Origin: Eggerthellaceae bacterium UBA3686 | GTDB taxonomy: Bacteria; Actinomycetota; Coriobacteriia; Coriobacteriales; Eggerthellaceae | Direction: 5' to 3' | Assembly: GCA_002371495.1 (NCBI GenBank) | Contig: DFIX01000003.1 | Location: 69,292-133,291, forward strand | DNA length: 64,000 nt | Shown here: one piece after another, positions 44,509 to 52,241 of the stretch | Layout of the letters: the number at the start of each line of letters is the position of its first letter | Numbering within the stretch: the stretch's first letter is position 1 | Position numbers and translations under genes: made by a program | Notes under the pieces: generated by a model | Databases searched by the model: none | Seen by the model: only the letters and a program-made list of their open reading frames with translations | What the model was told of the DNA's origin: nothing

Positions 44509-44802
44509 CTACCAATGCTCAATGACGAGGGTTATGTTTTCGTTTGCCAAGGCCTCACGAGCGCACACCTGCACAAAGCGCAGCATATACGCCTGCATGC
44601 CCGGCTCCAGATCGTCGTCGTTGATGCAGATGGTGATCTTCACCGGTTCGCCCATCTCGGACAAGCAATCGGCGAGAGCCGACAGGTTTTCGCCATAGTA
44701 GTCGGGAAGTGCGAGCCGCTTCTTCAAATACCCGTGCAGCTCTTCTTGTGAAGTGCAGCGCGCACCTATGATTCTGACTGAGCGCATGTCGTTCGATTCC
44801 AT
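44509..44802 (-). CDS. Barstar-family ribonuclease inhibitor
   Basis: A 97-aa cytoplasmic protein matching barstar. The diagnostic stretch is LALPDYYGENLSALADCL, equivalent to LALPEYYGENLDALWDAL in Bacillus barstar. The residue equivalent to barstar Asp39, which fills the barnase active site, is kept; Asp35 is replaced by Ser and Trp38 by Ala. It lies 47 nt downstream of a barnase-type RNase gene and is presumably its immunity protein, as in Bacillus, protecting the cell from enzyme that fails to be exported. ATG 44802 is the only sensible start. Confidence 0.9.
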   Translation of the reverse strand: MESNDMRSVRIIGARCTSQEELHGYLKKRLALPDYYGENLSALADCLSEMGEPVKITICINDDDLEPGMQAYMLRFVQVCAREALANENITLVIEHW

Positions 44803-44849
44803 AAAGTCATCCCTTCGGCATGAGTCAGGCTACCTGGTAAGGTGACTCA

Positions 44850-45461
44850 TCAGTAGATCTGTTGGAAGGTCTTGTAGTGGTCATCGGTGTAGTAGACCAG
44901 GCCGTCGTTCGAGAAGACGATTCGCGTGGCGTTTCGGAACCCGCCCTGGTAATCGATGTCGCATTCGGTCCATTCGCGCCCTGGCGCATCGGGCAACAGT
45001 CCCTCGTCGTTGTAGAAGGGCCCGCCCCCTATGCTCTTGCCGGGCAGTACTTCCCATAAGTTGCCCTCCGAGCTAACCCAACCTGCCTTGCGGGCCTTTG
45101 TCTTGGTGATGTAATTTGAAGGAAGGTGCCCGTAAAGGTGGATGTAGAGAGCCACAGAATCCTTGTCGGTGTACTCCCCTGATTCCTTTACCTGGATATT
45201 TGGCGCAACGTAATCGCTGCCCGTTGAATTGCTGCTAGCGTAGCTATCGTCTTCGGCATCTTCCACGGCCGATGAACTTGAATCCGAAGAGCTCGCCAAC
45301 TGCGATGAGGCCGATACGGCCGAGCTCTCTGCATGCGCCGGGGCAGCAGCCCCAGCGGACGTCCCGCCCTGGGGCACGCAAGCGCCAAGCGCAACAGCCA
45401 ACGCCAACGAGAAGGCGATTGTCAATACGGGAGCAAACCATGTGCTAAAGCGTTTCTTCAT
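44850..45461 (-). CDS. Lipoprotein barnase-type guanyl-specific ribonuclease
   Basis: A 203-aa RNase of the barnase (N1/T1) family. The signal ends in lipobox LGAC with Cys28. A Ser/Ala/Asp tether (about 29-85) follows. The catalytic domain matches barnase closely: LPSNYITK (Lys27 equivalent), SIGGGPFYN, the catalytic Glu in EWTECD, Arg in NATRIVFS and His in TDDHYKTF. All key residues are present, so it should be active. Being lipid-anchored rather than freely secreted is unusual. From ATG 45461 the -10 box TATAAT ends 6 bases upstream, suggesting leaderless transcription. Barstar follows. Confidence 0.9.
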   Translation of the reverse strand: MKKRFSTWFAPVLTIAFSLALAVALGACVPQGGTSAGAAAPAHAESSAVSASSQLASSSDSSSSAVEDAEDDSYASSNSTGSDYVAPNIQVKESGEYTDKDSVALYIHLYGHLPSNYITKTKARKAGWVSSEGNLWEVLPGKSIGGGPFYNDEGLLPDAPGREWTECDIDYQGGFRNATRIVFSNDGLVYYTDDHYKTFQQIY

Positions 45462-45467
45462 GAGACC

Positions 45468-45473
45468 ATTATA
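45468..45473 (-). promoter_or_regulatory. -10 box of the barnase gene
   Basis: Perfect TATAAT on the minus strand, ending 6 nt before the ATG at 45461. If used, transcription begins at or within one base of the start codon. No strong -35 was seen. It overlaps the pyrR -35 box on the other strand. Confidence 0.55.
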
Positions 45474-45497
45474 CATGCATACGAGATGCGCTATCAT
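45469..45497 (+). promoter_or_regulatory. Promoter of the pyrR-pyrB-pyrC operon
   Basis: -35 TTATAC (45469-45474), 17-nt spacer, -10 TATCAT (45492-45497). It predicts a start near 45504, three bases before the PyrR-binding loop begins, which is where such leaders normally start. The hexamers are moderate matches. Confidence 0.55.
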
Positions 45498-45506
45498 GGA
45501 TGCAGT

Positions 45507-45537
45507 CCTTTAAGACGGTACAGAGATACCGGCAAGG
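45507..45537 (+). promoter_or_regulatory. PyrR-binding loop
   Basis: CCTT pairs with AAGG (45534-45537); within it, CGGTA (45516-45520) pairs with TACCG (45527-45531) around the loop CAGAGA. Relative to the B. subtilis sites, the TTTAA bulge and CAGAGA loop positions are kept. Confidence 0.85.
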
Positions 45538-45593
45538 TTGATGAGCGGCGATCATCGAAACGCAAACGCACATACGCCAAGATTCATGCCCTT

Positions 45594-45614
45594 GCCAGCA
45601 ATGCTGGCTTTTTT
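45594..45614 (+). terminator. pyr attenuator terminator
   Basis: GCCAGC, AAT, GCTGGC followed at once by TTTTTT (45609-45614). It is a textbook intrinsic terminator upstream of pyrR, 80 nt before its ATG. Confidence 0.92.
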
Positions 45615-45694
45615 ATTGTTTCACGCCAGCGCCCCCTGGCAGTATTGTCTTTGGGATTGCTCGAATTTGCAGAAGCGAAACGCAAGGAGGTTGC

Positions 45695-46282
45695 ATGACT
45701 GATTCCGTTAACGTCAAATCGATCGTCATGGACGCCGAGGGCATCGAGCGCTCGCTCACCCGCATCGCGCATCAGATACTCGAGAAGAACAAAGGGGCCG
45801 ATAACGTCGCGATCGTCGGCATCGTCACGCGCGGCGACCTTCTGGCAAAGCGCCTCACCGACAAGATATCCGAGATCGAGGGCGTAAAGGTTCCCCTCGG
45901 CCGCCTGGACATCAGCTTCTACCGCGACGACTTCGCAACCTATGTCTCGCCTGAAGTGCTCTCGACCGACATCATGTTCGACATCGACGGACGCGACGTC
46001 GTGCTCGTTGACGACGTTCTGTACACCGGACGCACTATCAGGGCAGCACTCGACGCGCTCATGGATATAGGCCGACCCGAAACGGTACAACTTGCCGTGC
46101 TTATCGACCGGGGTCACAGGCAATTACCTATTCGTGCAGACTACGTGGGAAAAAACGTTCCATCTGCTAAAGACGAGAACGTTCGCCTGTTCCTGGAAGA
46201 GACCGACGGCAAGTCCGAAGTCGAGATCCTCTCGATAGAAGATGGCAAGCGCGCAGGCTCTGCTCCGCTGGGAGGTGAATAA
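45695..46282 (+). CDS. pyrR: Bifunctional PyrR regulator / uracil phosphoribosyltransferase
   Basis: RNA-binding attenuator of the pyr operon with uracil phosphoribosyltransferase activity. It is 195 aa, slightly longer than the usual 180. The PRPP loop is DVVLVDDVLYTGRTIRAAL. The first gene of pyrR-pyrB-pyrC; ATG 45695 follows AAGGAGG. Its own leader carries the PyrR target, so it controls itself. The C-terminal 15 residues (EDGKRAGSAPLGGE) are extra. Confidence 0.95.
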   Translation: MTDSVNVKSIVMDAEGIERSLTRIAHQILEKNKGADNVAIVGIVTRGDLLAKRLTDKISEIEGVKVPLGRLDISFYRDDFATYVSPEVLSTDIMFDIDGRDVVLVDDVLYTGRTIRAALDALMDIGRPETVQLAVLIDRGHRQLPIRADYVGKNVPSAKDENVRLFLEETDGKSEVEILSIEDGKRAGSAPLGGE

Positions 46283-46283
46283 C

Positions 46284-47222
46284 ATGGCGTTTTCGCACAA
46301 GCACCTGATCGACATTCGCGACTATTCCGCCGACGACATAGCGCTTCTTCTGGATACCGCCGAGCGATTCCGCGCCATCAACGAGCGGCGCATCAAAAAG
46401 GTTCCCGTCCTCAAGGGCTACACGGTCGTCAACATGTTCAACGAGCCTTCGACACGCACGAGAAGCTCGTTCGAAATCGCAGAGAAGCGTTTGAGCTGCG
46501 ACACGCTCAACTTCGGCGGCAGCTCGACCTCGACGGTCAAGGGCGAAAGCCTGGACGACACGGTCGAGACCCTGTGCGCTTACAAGATAGATATGATAGT
46601 CGTGCGCGACAAGCATGCAGGCGTGCCGCGAAAAGTCGCCGACAAGTCTGGCGTGAGCGTCATCGATGCAGGAGACGGCAAGCACCAACATCCCACACAG
46701 GCGCTGCTCGACCTTTTCACGATTCGCGAGCACCTGGGCCGCATCGACGGGCTCAAGGTCGGCATCGTCGGCGACGTCAGCCACTCGAGGGTCTGCGGTT
46801 CGCTCGTTCCCGCGCTCAAGACAATGGGCGCGCACGTGACGCTCGTGGCTCCGCCGACATTGCTTCCCCCTGCTCCGTTGGCACTTGGCGCCGATGCGGT
46901 AACGAGCAATCTCGACGAGGTGCTTCCCGAGCTCGATGTTGTATACATGCTGCGCATACAGCAGGAACGGCTCGAAGGCGCACCGTTCCCGAGCTTGCGC
47001 GAGTACAGCATGCTGTTCGGCCTTAACGAGCGTCGAGACAAGCTCCTGCGCCCCGAAGCAATCGTATGCCACCCCGGGCCCATCAACCGCGGCGTCGAGC
47101 TCGACGCTTTCATGGCGGACCATCCGACGCGCTCGGTCATCTTGGATCAGGTGTATGCCGGGGTGCTTGTGCGCATGGCGGCGCTGTATCTGCTGCTCGG
47201 AGGCGATGAGTCGATCTCTTAA
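46284..47222 (+). CDS. pyrB: Aspartate carbamoyltransferase catalytic subunit
   Basis: Condenses carbamoyl phosphate and aspartate, the committed pyrimidine step. It is 312 aa. The carbamoyl-phosphate site STRTRSSFE, the HPTQALLDL helix and the LRIQQER aspartate-side segment are intact. ATG 46284 begins one base after the pyrR stop and follows GGGAGGTGAATAAC within the pyrR end. No regulatory subunit (pyrI) is present. A 31-bp inverted repeat lies just 3' of it. Confidence 0.96.
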   Translation: MAFSHKHLIDIRDYSADDIALLLDTAERFRAINERRIKKVPVLKGYTVVNMFNEPSTRTRSSFEIAEKRLSCDTLNFGGSSTSTVKGESLDDTVETLCAYKIDMIVVRDKHAGVPRKVADKSGVSVIDAGDGKHQHPTQALLDLFTIREHLGRIDGLKVGIVGDVSHSRVCGSLVPALKTMGAHVTLVAPPTLLPPAPLALGADAVTSNLDEVLPELDVVYMLRIQQERLEGAPFPSLREYSMLFGLNERRDKLLRPEAIVCHPGPINRGVELDAFMADHPTRSVILDQVYAGVLVRMAALYLLLGGDESIS

Positions 47223-47237
47223 CGATCGGGCCCCATC

Positions 47238-47350
47238 GCCCCTCGGGATTGGGCGGTCGTTTTCGCGCTAGTCCTCGCACTTAGCGGCAAACCATCCCGA
47301 GCGTTTACTGCTGCGGAATGCGCGAAAACGACCGCCCAATCCCGAGGGGC
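47238..47350. repeat. 31-bp perfect inverted repeat between pyrB and pyrC
   Basis: Left arm 47238-47268 and right arm 47320-47350 are perfect reverse complements over 31 bp, beginning GCCCCTCGGGATTGGGCGG and ending at GTTTTCGCGC. The tip is 51 nt (47269-47319). The tip contains ATCCCGAG (47294-47301), which can also pair with CTCGGGAT in the left arm, so two folds compete. It starts 16 nt after the pyrB stop. The size of stem and tip resembles the paired-hairpin element, but the tip sequence is different. Confidence 0.9.
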
Positions 47351-47507
47351 TTCCCGACCTGATTGCCGAAACGCCATGGCGCCTCCGAGCATCAGGGTCG
47401 GTAAAGGGGTTTACTGTAACGGATCGGTTGTTTTATTGGATTTGTTTGACGTGTAGGCAAGATATTCTCTGTGCTGTTGTCACGCTTCGCGGTTCTAGGA
47501 GGTTTGT

Positions 47508-48818
47508 ATGGCTTTGTTGTTGAAGAATGCGCATGTTATTGATCCTCAGGTGGGGTTGAATGAGGAAGGGTGCGAAATCTTGATTCGGGATGGGGTGATT
47601 GTCGAGGTCGGACATGGGCTTTCGATGGCCAAGGGCGTCGAGCGCGACCTTGGCGGGAAGGTCGTCGTCCCTGGGCTCGTCGACATTCACGTGCATTTGC
47701 GCGACCCTGGCCAGGAATATAAAGAAGACATAGAATCCGGTACGCGTGCTGCAGCGCACGGTGGGTTCACCGACATCTGCTGCATGCCAAACACTAACCC
47801 GATAATCGATACCGGCTCGGTCGTTGAGTATGTCGCCTCGAAGGCTGCCAAGGTCGGCAAGTGCCGCGTTCATGTGAGCGGTGCCTGCACAAAAGGCGAA
47901 AAGGGCGAGGCTCTTTCGGAAATGGGCGACATGGTTGCGCACGGCGCCGTCATGTTCACCGACGATGGACGCGGGGTACAGGACGCTGGCATGATGCGTC
48001 GCGTCATGGACTACGCCGCACAATTTGGAAAAGCCGTGAGCAGCCACTGCCAAGACGAAAGCCTTGTTGGTAAAGGCCAGATTAATGAAGGCGCCGTGTC
48101 TACGAGGCTCGGCCTTTTGGGATGGCCCGCTGCTGGCGAGGAGATCCAGATTGCCCGCGATATCGAGATTTCGAAGCTTACTGGCTGCCCCATACATGTG
48201 CAGCACCTGAGCTCTGCTCACGGCTTAGACCTCGTTCGTCGCGGCAAGGAAGACGGAGCAAAGGTAACCTGCGAAGTTACCCCGCATCATATGTTTTTGA
48301 CCGAAGAGTCAATCGGGGATGACTACAACACGTATTTCAAGGTCAACCCTCCCCTGCGCACCGCCGAAGATGCCGAAGCGGTTGTCGCGGGCGTCATCGA
48401 CGGCACGGTCGACTGCATCGTCACCGATCATGCGCCGCATGCTGACCACGAGAAGGCCTGCGAGTTCGAACTTGCCCCGTTCGGCATGACCGGCATCGAA
48501 ACGAGCGTTGGTCTCGTGGTCGACAAGCTTGTGCGAACAGGCAAGATAACCTGGGAACGCATGATCGAGCTTATGAGCGTCAACCCACGGCGCGTCATCG
48601 GCATCGAGCGCGTAGCAATCGAACCCGGCTCTCGTGCAGACCTGACCGTTATCGACCCCGACCTCGAGTGGACGGTTACGCCCGACTGCTTCGAATCCAA
48701 GTCAAAGAACTGCGGCTTTACCGGCTGGACCATTACCGGCCGCGCGACCGACGTGTACGTTGGCGGGTATGCGACGATGCAGGACGGAGCCATAACTTCC
48801 GAGCCGATCCACCTCTAG
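47508..48818 (+). CDS. pyrC: Dihydroorotase
   Basis: Zinc amidohydrolase that closes carbamoyl aspartate to dihydroorotate. It is 436 aa, class I. The metal site begins DIHVHLRDPG; later CQDE, the HVQHLS and ITDHAPH-type (VTDHAPHADHEK) segments supply other ligands. ATG 47508 follows TAGGAGGTTTG. It lies 285 nt after pyrB, an unusual gap for a pyr operon, and the 31-bp inverted repeat occupies part of that gap. Whether it has its own promoter between is not clear. A TetR-type gene follows by 24 nt. Confidence 0.96.
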   Translation: MALLLKNAHVIDPQVGLNEEGCEILIRDGVIVEVGHGLSMAKGVERDLGGKVVVPGLVDIHVHLRDPGQEYKEDIESGTRAAAHGGFTDICCMPNTNPIIDTGSVVEYVASKAAKVGKCRVHVSGACTKGEKGEALSEMGDMVAHGAVMFTDDGRGVQDAGMMRRVMDYAAQFGKAVSSHCQDESLVGKGQINEGAVSTRLGLLGWPAAGEEIQIARDIEISKLTGCPIHVQHLSSAHGLDLVRRGKEDGAKVTCEVTPHHMFLTEESIGDDYNTYFKVNPPLRTAEDAEAVVAGVIDGTVDCIVTDHAPHADHEKACEFELAPFGMTGIETSVGLVVDKLVRTGKITWERMIELMSVNPRRVIGIERVAIEPGSRADLTVIDPDLEWTVTPDCFESKSKNCGFTGWTITGRATDVYVGGYATMQDGAITSEPIHL

Positions 48819-48842
48819 TTTTCCGTTCGAAAGCTCAGGATC

Positions 48843-49400
48843 ATGTCGCATCTTACGGAACAGGCGATACAGGCATCTTTGCTGCGGCTTTTGAACGAGA
48901 AGCCGCTTGACAAGATAACCGTACGCGAAATCGCAGATGACTGCGGGATAAACCGAAATACGTTCTACTACCACTACCACGATATCTTTGACTTGCTCGA
49001 GAAGATGTTCGCGAAGGAAGAGGAACGGCTCCTATCCGAAATCCAGGATGTAACGACACTGCAGCAGGGATTCATGCAGGCCACTCATTTCGCCATGGAA
49101 AACTACCAGGCGATTTACCATGCGTACAATTCAGTAAGCCGCGATTCGCTTACGAGATACCTGTACAACGCCGCATCCATCAGCATGCGCAAGTACATCC
49201 TGGGACAATGCGATAAAGACAACATGCCCTCCGATCGCGACCTCGAGGACCTGATTTTCCTCTTCGCGAGCATGATCGAAGGTGCGATCATCAACGTCAT
49301 GCGCGAAGGGCTCACACGCGATGTCGAGAACCTTATAGATAACGCCATTCGCCTGATGGAAGGCACCGTGCGACTCGCAATCGACAACTGCAACTCGTAA
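48843..49400 (+). CDS. TetR/AcrR-family transcription regulator
   Basis: A 185-aa regulator. The N-terminal HTH holds ITVREIADDCGINRNTFYYHYHD, written here as TVREIADDCG and NRNTFYYHYHD. The C-terminal part resembles the TetR_C group of DhaS-like regulators. It starts 24 nt after pyrC. Ligand and targets are unknown; the dyad upstream of the RND transporter is one candidate target, but this is a guess. A clear terminator follows. Confidence 0.85.
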   Translation: MSHLTEQAIQASLLRLLNEKPLDKITVREIADDCGINRNTFYYHYHDIFDLLEKMFAKEEERLLSEIQDVTTLQQGFMQATHFAMENYQAIYHAYNSVSRDSLTRYLYNAASISMRKYILGQCDKDNMPSDRDLEDLIFLFASMIEGAIINVMREGLTRDVENLIDNAIRLMEGTVRLAIDNCNS

Positions 49401-49405
49401 TGTGC

Positions 49406-49442
49406 AAAAGAGCCAAGGAGGAGTATCCTGCTTGGCTCTTTT
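49406..49442. terminator. Terminator between the TetR-type gene and the oxidoreductase
   Basis: AAAAGAGCCAAG (49406-49417) and CTTGGCTCTTTT (49431-49442) form a perfect 12-bp stem; the loop is 13 nt. T4 is present on both strands, so it can end both the plus-strand regulator and the minus-strand oxidoreductase genes (stop 49501). Confidence 0.85.
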
Positions 49443-49500
49443 GGCACAAAGAGGGCGGACGCACGAGCATCCGCCCTTCTGCTTGCAAATGATTTCGGCG

Positions 49501-50034
49501 CTATGCGTTCATGCCGAGCTTCAGCGCTTCGATGTTTTTCTCGATGAGCGCAGCTTTACGCGGAGGAACGGTTTTACGGATAGCTGCCTCGATCGTTTCG
49601 AACGAACAGAAACCGGTCTCTTTGAGCATCTTGCCGACGAGCACGATGTTAGCAAGGCCCTTGAGCCCCGCCTCCTCGGCCATGTTCGTTGCCTCGAGCG
49701 CATAGACCTGACAGTCATCTCGTTCGGGTTCGCGATTGATCAACGACGTGTCGATGAAGATCTTGCCGCCGGGCGTAACCTCGGACTCAAATTTAATCAG
49801 CGACGGGTTATTCATGGCAATGAGCACGTTGGGGTTCATGATCAGCGGGCTGCCGATGGGTTCGTCCGAAACCGTGACCGAGCAGTTGGCTGTGCCACCG
49901 CGCATCTCGGGGCCATAGCTCGGGAGCCACGAAACCTCGTGTTCGTCGAGCAAGCCCGCATATGCCACTACCTTGCCGGCAAACAGCAGGCCTTGACCGC
50001 CGAAGCCGGCGAATACGACTCGCATCTCCTCCAT
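49501..50034 (-). CDS. 2-oxoacid:ferredoxin oxidoreductase gamma subunit
   Basis: A 177-aa gamma subunit with GFGGQGLLFAGKVVAYAGL at the N-terminus and YGPEMRGGTANC. In this family gamma helps to bind CoA. It starts at the beta subunit stop (overlapping by one base) and is the last gene of a delta-alpha-beta-gamma set. A VorC- or KorC-type subunit is the best guess, because the alpha subunit resembles VorB. Confidence 0.9.
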   Translation of the reverse strand: MEEMRVVFAGFGGQGLLFAGKVVAYAGLLDEHEVSWLPSYGPEMRGGTANCSVTVSDEPIGSPLIMNPNVLIAMNNPSLIKFESEVTPGGKIFIDTSLINREPERDDCQVYALEATNMAEEAGLKGLANIVLVGKMLKETGFCSFETIEAAIRKTVPPRKAALIEKNIEALKLGMNA

Positions 50035-50918
50035 TAGCGATCGCCTCCTTCAACCCGGGCCGCATTGGCGGCATGAATCTCGTCGAGCTGCGGGTTCTGC
50101 GCCATGGCGATCGGGCATTCGGCTGCGCGGGCGGCAGCGGCTTCAGCTGCGTTGGCAAACCCGTCGGCCACGACATCGCGGTAAACGCCGAGCGGATAGT
50201 ACGGCAACATGTTGTTGCGCATCCACTCGAAAGCGTCTGTCGGCGTCATGCCCCAGTTAGTCGGACACGTGCTGACGACCTCGACGAGCGAATAACCCAC
50301 ACCATCAATTTGGTTTTGGAAAGCGCGCTTTATCGCCTTCTTGGCCTTGCGGATGTTCTTGGGGCTGTCAACGCACACGCGCTCGAGATACGCCACACCG
50401 TCGAGTGAGCTCAGCAGCTCGCAGACGCGCACCGGGTAACCAGCCGTTGAGACATCGCGTCCGTAAGGACTCGTCTGCGTCACCTGGTTGGGCAGCGAGG
50501 TCGGCGCCATCTGTCCGCCCGTCATGCCGTAGATGGCGTTGTTGATGAAGATGACGGTGATCTTCTCGCCACGAGTGGCAGCGTGAACGGTCTCAGCCAT
50601 GCCGATCGAAGCCAGGTCGCCGTCGCCCTGGTAGGCGAAAACGACTTTATCGGGATGGACGCGCTTGACGCCCGTGGCCACTGCGGGCGCACGGCCGTGA
50701 GCCGCCTCGAGGAAGTCGCAGTTATAGAAGTTGTACATCATGACCGAGCAGCCGACCGGCGATACGCCGATGGTCTCGCCCTCGATGCCGAGCTCGTCGA
50801 TTACCTCGGCGACCAAACGGTTAACGATACCGTGCGTGCAGCCCGGGCAGTAATTGGTGACGACCGGCGCAAGCGAGTGCGGGCGCTGGTAGACGATTTT
50901 CTCTTGGGTCTCGGCCAT
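50034..50918 (-). CDS. 2-oxoacid:ferredoxin oxidoreductase beta subunit (TPP binding)
   Basis: A 294-aa thiamine-pyrophosphate subunit. The TPP motif is GDGDLASIGM ... NNAIYGMTGGQ, and CPGCTHGIV near the N-terminus supplies Fe-S cysteines in relatives. With ATG 50918 it begins two bases after the alpha stop; GTG 50927 would overlap alpha. It forms the catalytic core with alpha. Confidence 0.9.
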   Translation of the reverse strand: MAETQEKIVYQRPHSLAPVVTNYCPGCTHGIVNRLVAEVIDELGIEGETIGVSPVGCSVMMYNFYNCDFLEAAHGRAPAVATGVKRVHPDKVVFAYQGDGDLASIGMAETVHAATRGEKITVIFINNAIYGMTGGQMAPTSLPNQVTQTSPYGRDVSTAGYPVRVCELLSSLDGVAYLERVCVDSPKNIRKAKKAIKRAFQNQIDGVGYSLVEVVSTCPTNWGMTPTDAFEWMRNNMLPYYPLGVYRDVVADGFANAAEAAAARAAECPIAMAQNPQLDEIHAANAARVEGGDR

Positions 50919-50919
50919 G

Positions 50920-51984
50920 CTATTCACCCAGCCCTTCGTTGATCTGGCGAATCTTGTTCAGCACTTCCGCAGGCGTGGGAATGACGCCGCCCACGCGACC
51001 GTAGAAGTCGACGGGAGCCGCGTCGCGTACGACCAGACGCACGTCATCGACCATCTGCCCCATGTTCATCTCGACGGACAGGTAGGCCTTTGCATGCGCC
51101 TTGGTCGCCTCGAGCGCATCGACTGGGAACGGCCACAGTGTGATGGGCCTGAAGAGACCCGCCTTGATGCCCTCTTCGCGTGCCGCGCGCACAGCCGAGC
51201 GGGCGATGCGCGACGATGCGCCGAACGCGACGATGATGATGTCGGCGTCATCGCAGTCGACGAGCTCTGCGCGCTGCTCGTTCGCCTTGATCTGGTCGTA
51301 GCGCTCATAACGTGCGATGTTAGATTTCTCGAGCTCCTCGGCGTCGAGGTACAGCGAATTGGCGATATTCTTCTGACGGACGTTGCCATGGCCGGTCGTG
51401 GCCCACGGCTTCTCGGGGAGGTCGGTCTTGCGTTCGGGAAGCTCCACGGGTTCCATCATCTGACCGAGCATTCCATCGCCCAAGATCATGACAGGCGTGC
51501 GGTACTTGTCAGCGATGTCGAATGCGCCATAAGCAACATCGGCCATCTCCTGCACCGTGGCCGGCGCGTAAACTACCATTTGGAAGTCACCGTGACCGAG
51601 GGCGCGCGTAGCCTGCCAATAATCGGATTGAGAAGGCTGGATTGAGCCCAGGCCCGGGCCGCCGCGCTCGATGTTGATGATGAGGCACGGCAGGTCAGCA
51701 CCTGCGATGTAGGAGACGCCCTCGCTCTTAAGGGAGACTCCAGGCGAAGAGGAAGAGGTCATTACGCGCGCGCCGGCAGCGGCAGCGCCGTAAACCATGT
51801 TGATGGCAGCGACCTCGCTTTCAGCCTGCAAATACGTACCGCCCTCTTTGGGCATCCGCTTGGCCATGTAAGCAGCCAGCTCGGTCTGCGGCGTAATGGG
51901 GTAGCCAAAGAAGAAACGGCAACCCGCACGGATGGCGCTTTCGGCGATGGCCTCGTTGCCCTTCATGAGTACTTTCTCGGACAC
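50920..51984 (-). CDS. vorB: 2-oxoacid:ferredoxin oxidoreductase alpha subunit (VorB-like)
   Basis: A 354-aa subunit carrying the pyrimidine-binding and transketolase C-terminal domains. N-terminal KGNEAIAESAIRAGCRFFFGYPITPQTE and the ERGGPGLGSIQPSQSD segment are those of VorB/KorA proteins. It should oxidise branched-chain 2-oxoacids or 2-oxoglutarate, giving acyl-CoA and reduced ferredoxin. The exact substrate cannot be read from the sequence. It begins 5 nt after the delta subunit stop. Confidence 0.85.
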   Translation of the reverse strand: MSEKVLMKGNEAIAESAIRAGCRFFFGYPITPQTELAAYMAKRMPKEGGTYLQAESEVAAINMVYGAAAAGARVMTSSSSPGVSLKSEGVSYIAGADLPCLIINIERGGPGLGSIQPSQSDYWQATRALGHGDFQMVVYAPATVQEMADVAYGAFDIADKYRTPVMILGDGMLGQMMEPVELPERKTDLPEKPWATTGHGNVRQKNIANSLYLDAEELEKSNIARYERYDQIKANEQRAELVDCDDADIIIVAFGASSRIARSAVRAAREEGIKAGLFRPITLWPFPVDALEATKAHAKAYLSVEMNMGQMVDDVRLVVRDAAPVDFYGRVGGVIPTPAEVLNKIRQINEGLGE

Positions 51985-51989
51985 TCAGA

Positions 51990-52196
51990 TCACCTCCAAA
52001 CCGTGATCGCCACGTCGGGGCACATCGTCGCGCACGTCGCGCACCCGGTGCATTGCGACTGGTCGATGCAGTGCGCAGGATGATAGCCCTTGTCGGTTAT
52101 TACCTCTGCATTGAGCTCTACGATATGCTTGGGGCATACGGTCGTGCACAGACCACACCCCTTGCAGAAGAACTCGTCAACTTCGATTCTCGCCAT
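51990..52196 (-). CDS. 4Fe-4S ferredoxin (delta subunit of the 2-oxoacid oxidoreductase)
   Basis: A 68-aa dicluster ferredoxin: CKGCGLCTTVCP and CTGCATCATMCP bind two 4Fe-4S clusters. It carries electrons from the TPP centre to external ferredoxin. The first gene of the four-gene set, 45 nt after the ParA-like ATPase gene. Confidence 0.93.
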   Translation of the reverse strand: MARIEVDEFFCKGCGLCTTVCPKHIVELNAEVITDKGYHPAHCIDQSQCTGCATCATMCPDVAITVWR

Positions 52197-52241
52197 AGGT
52201 ATCCTCTCGTTTAACTTTTGTTGGTGAAGAATCGTGAATAA

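Larger units (their letters stand above)
45504..45694 (+). ncRNA. pyr attenuation leader
   Basis: Leader RNA of about 190 nt before pyrR. It holds, in order, a PyrR-binding anti-antiterminator hairpin (45507-45537), an antiterminator made by GGCAAGG (45531-45537) with CCTTGCC (45590-45596), and a terminator (45594-45614). The antiterminator uses bases of both other hairpins, so the structures exclude each other. UMP-bound PyrR would hold the first hairpin and allow termination; without it the antiterminator forms and pyrRBC is read. The logic is known from Bacillus. Confidence 0.88.

Noticed and set aside
46167..47123. 318-codon minus-strand frame opposite pyrB
   Set aside because: Antisense shadow of pyrB; contains no motif.
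47238..47350. 31-bp repeat as IS ends
   Set aside because: Only 51 nt lie between the arms; nothing could be mobilised as a coding IS.
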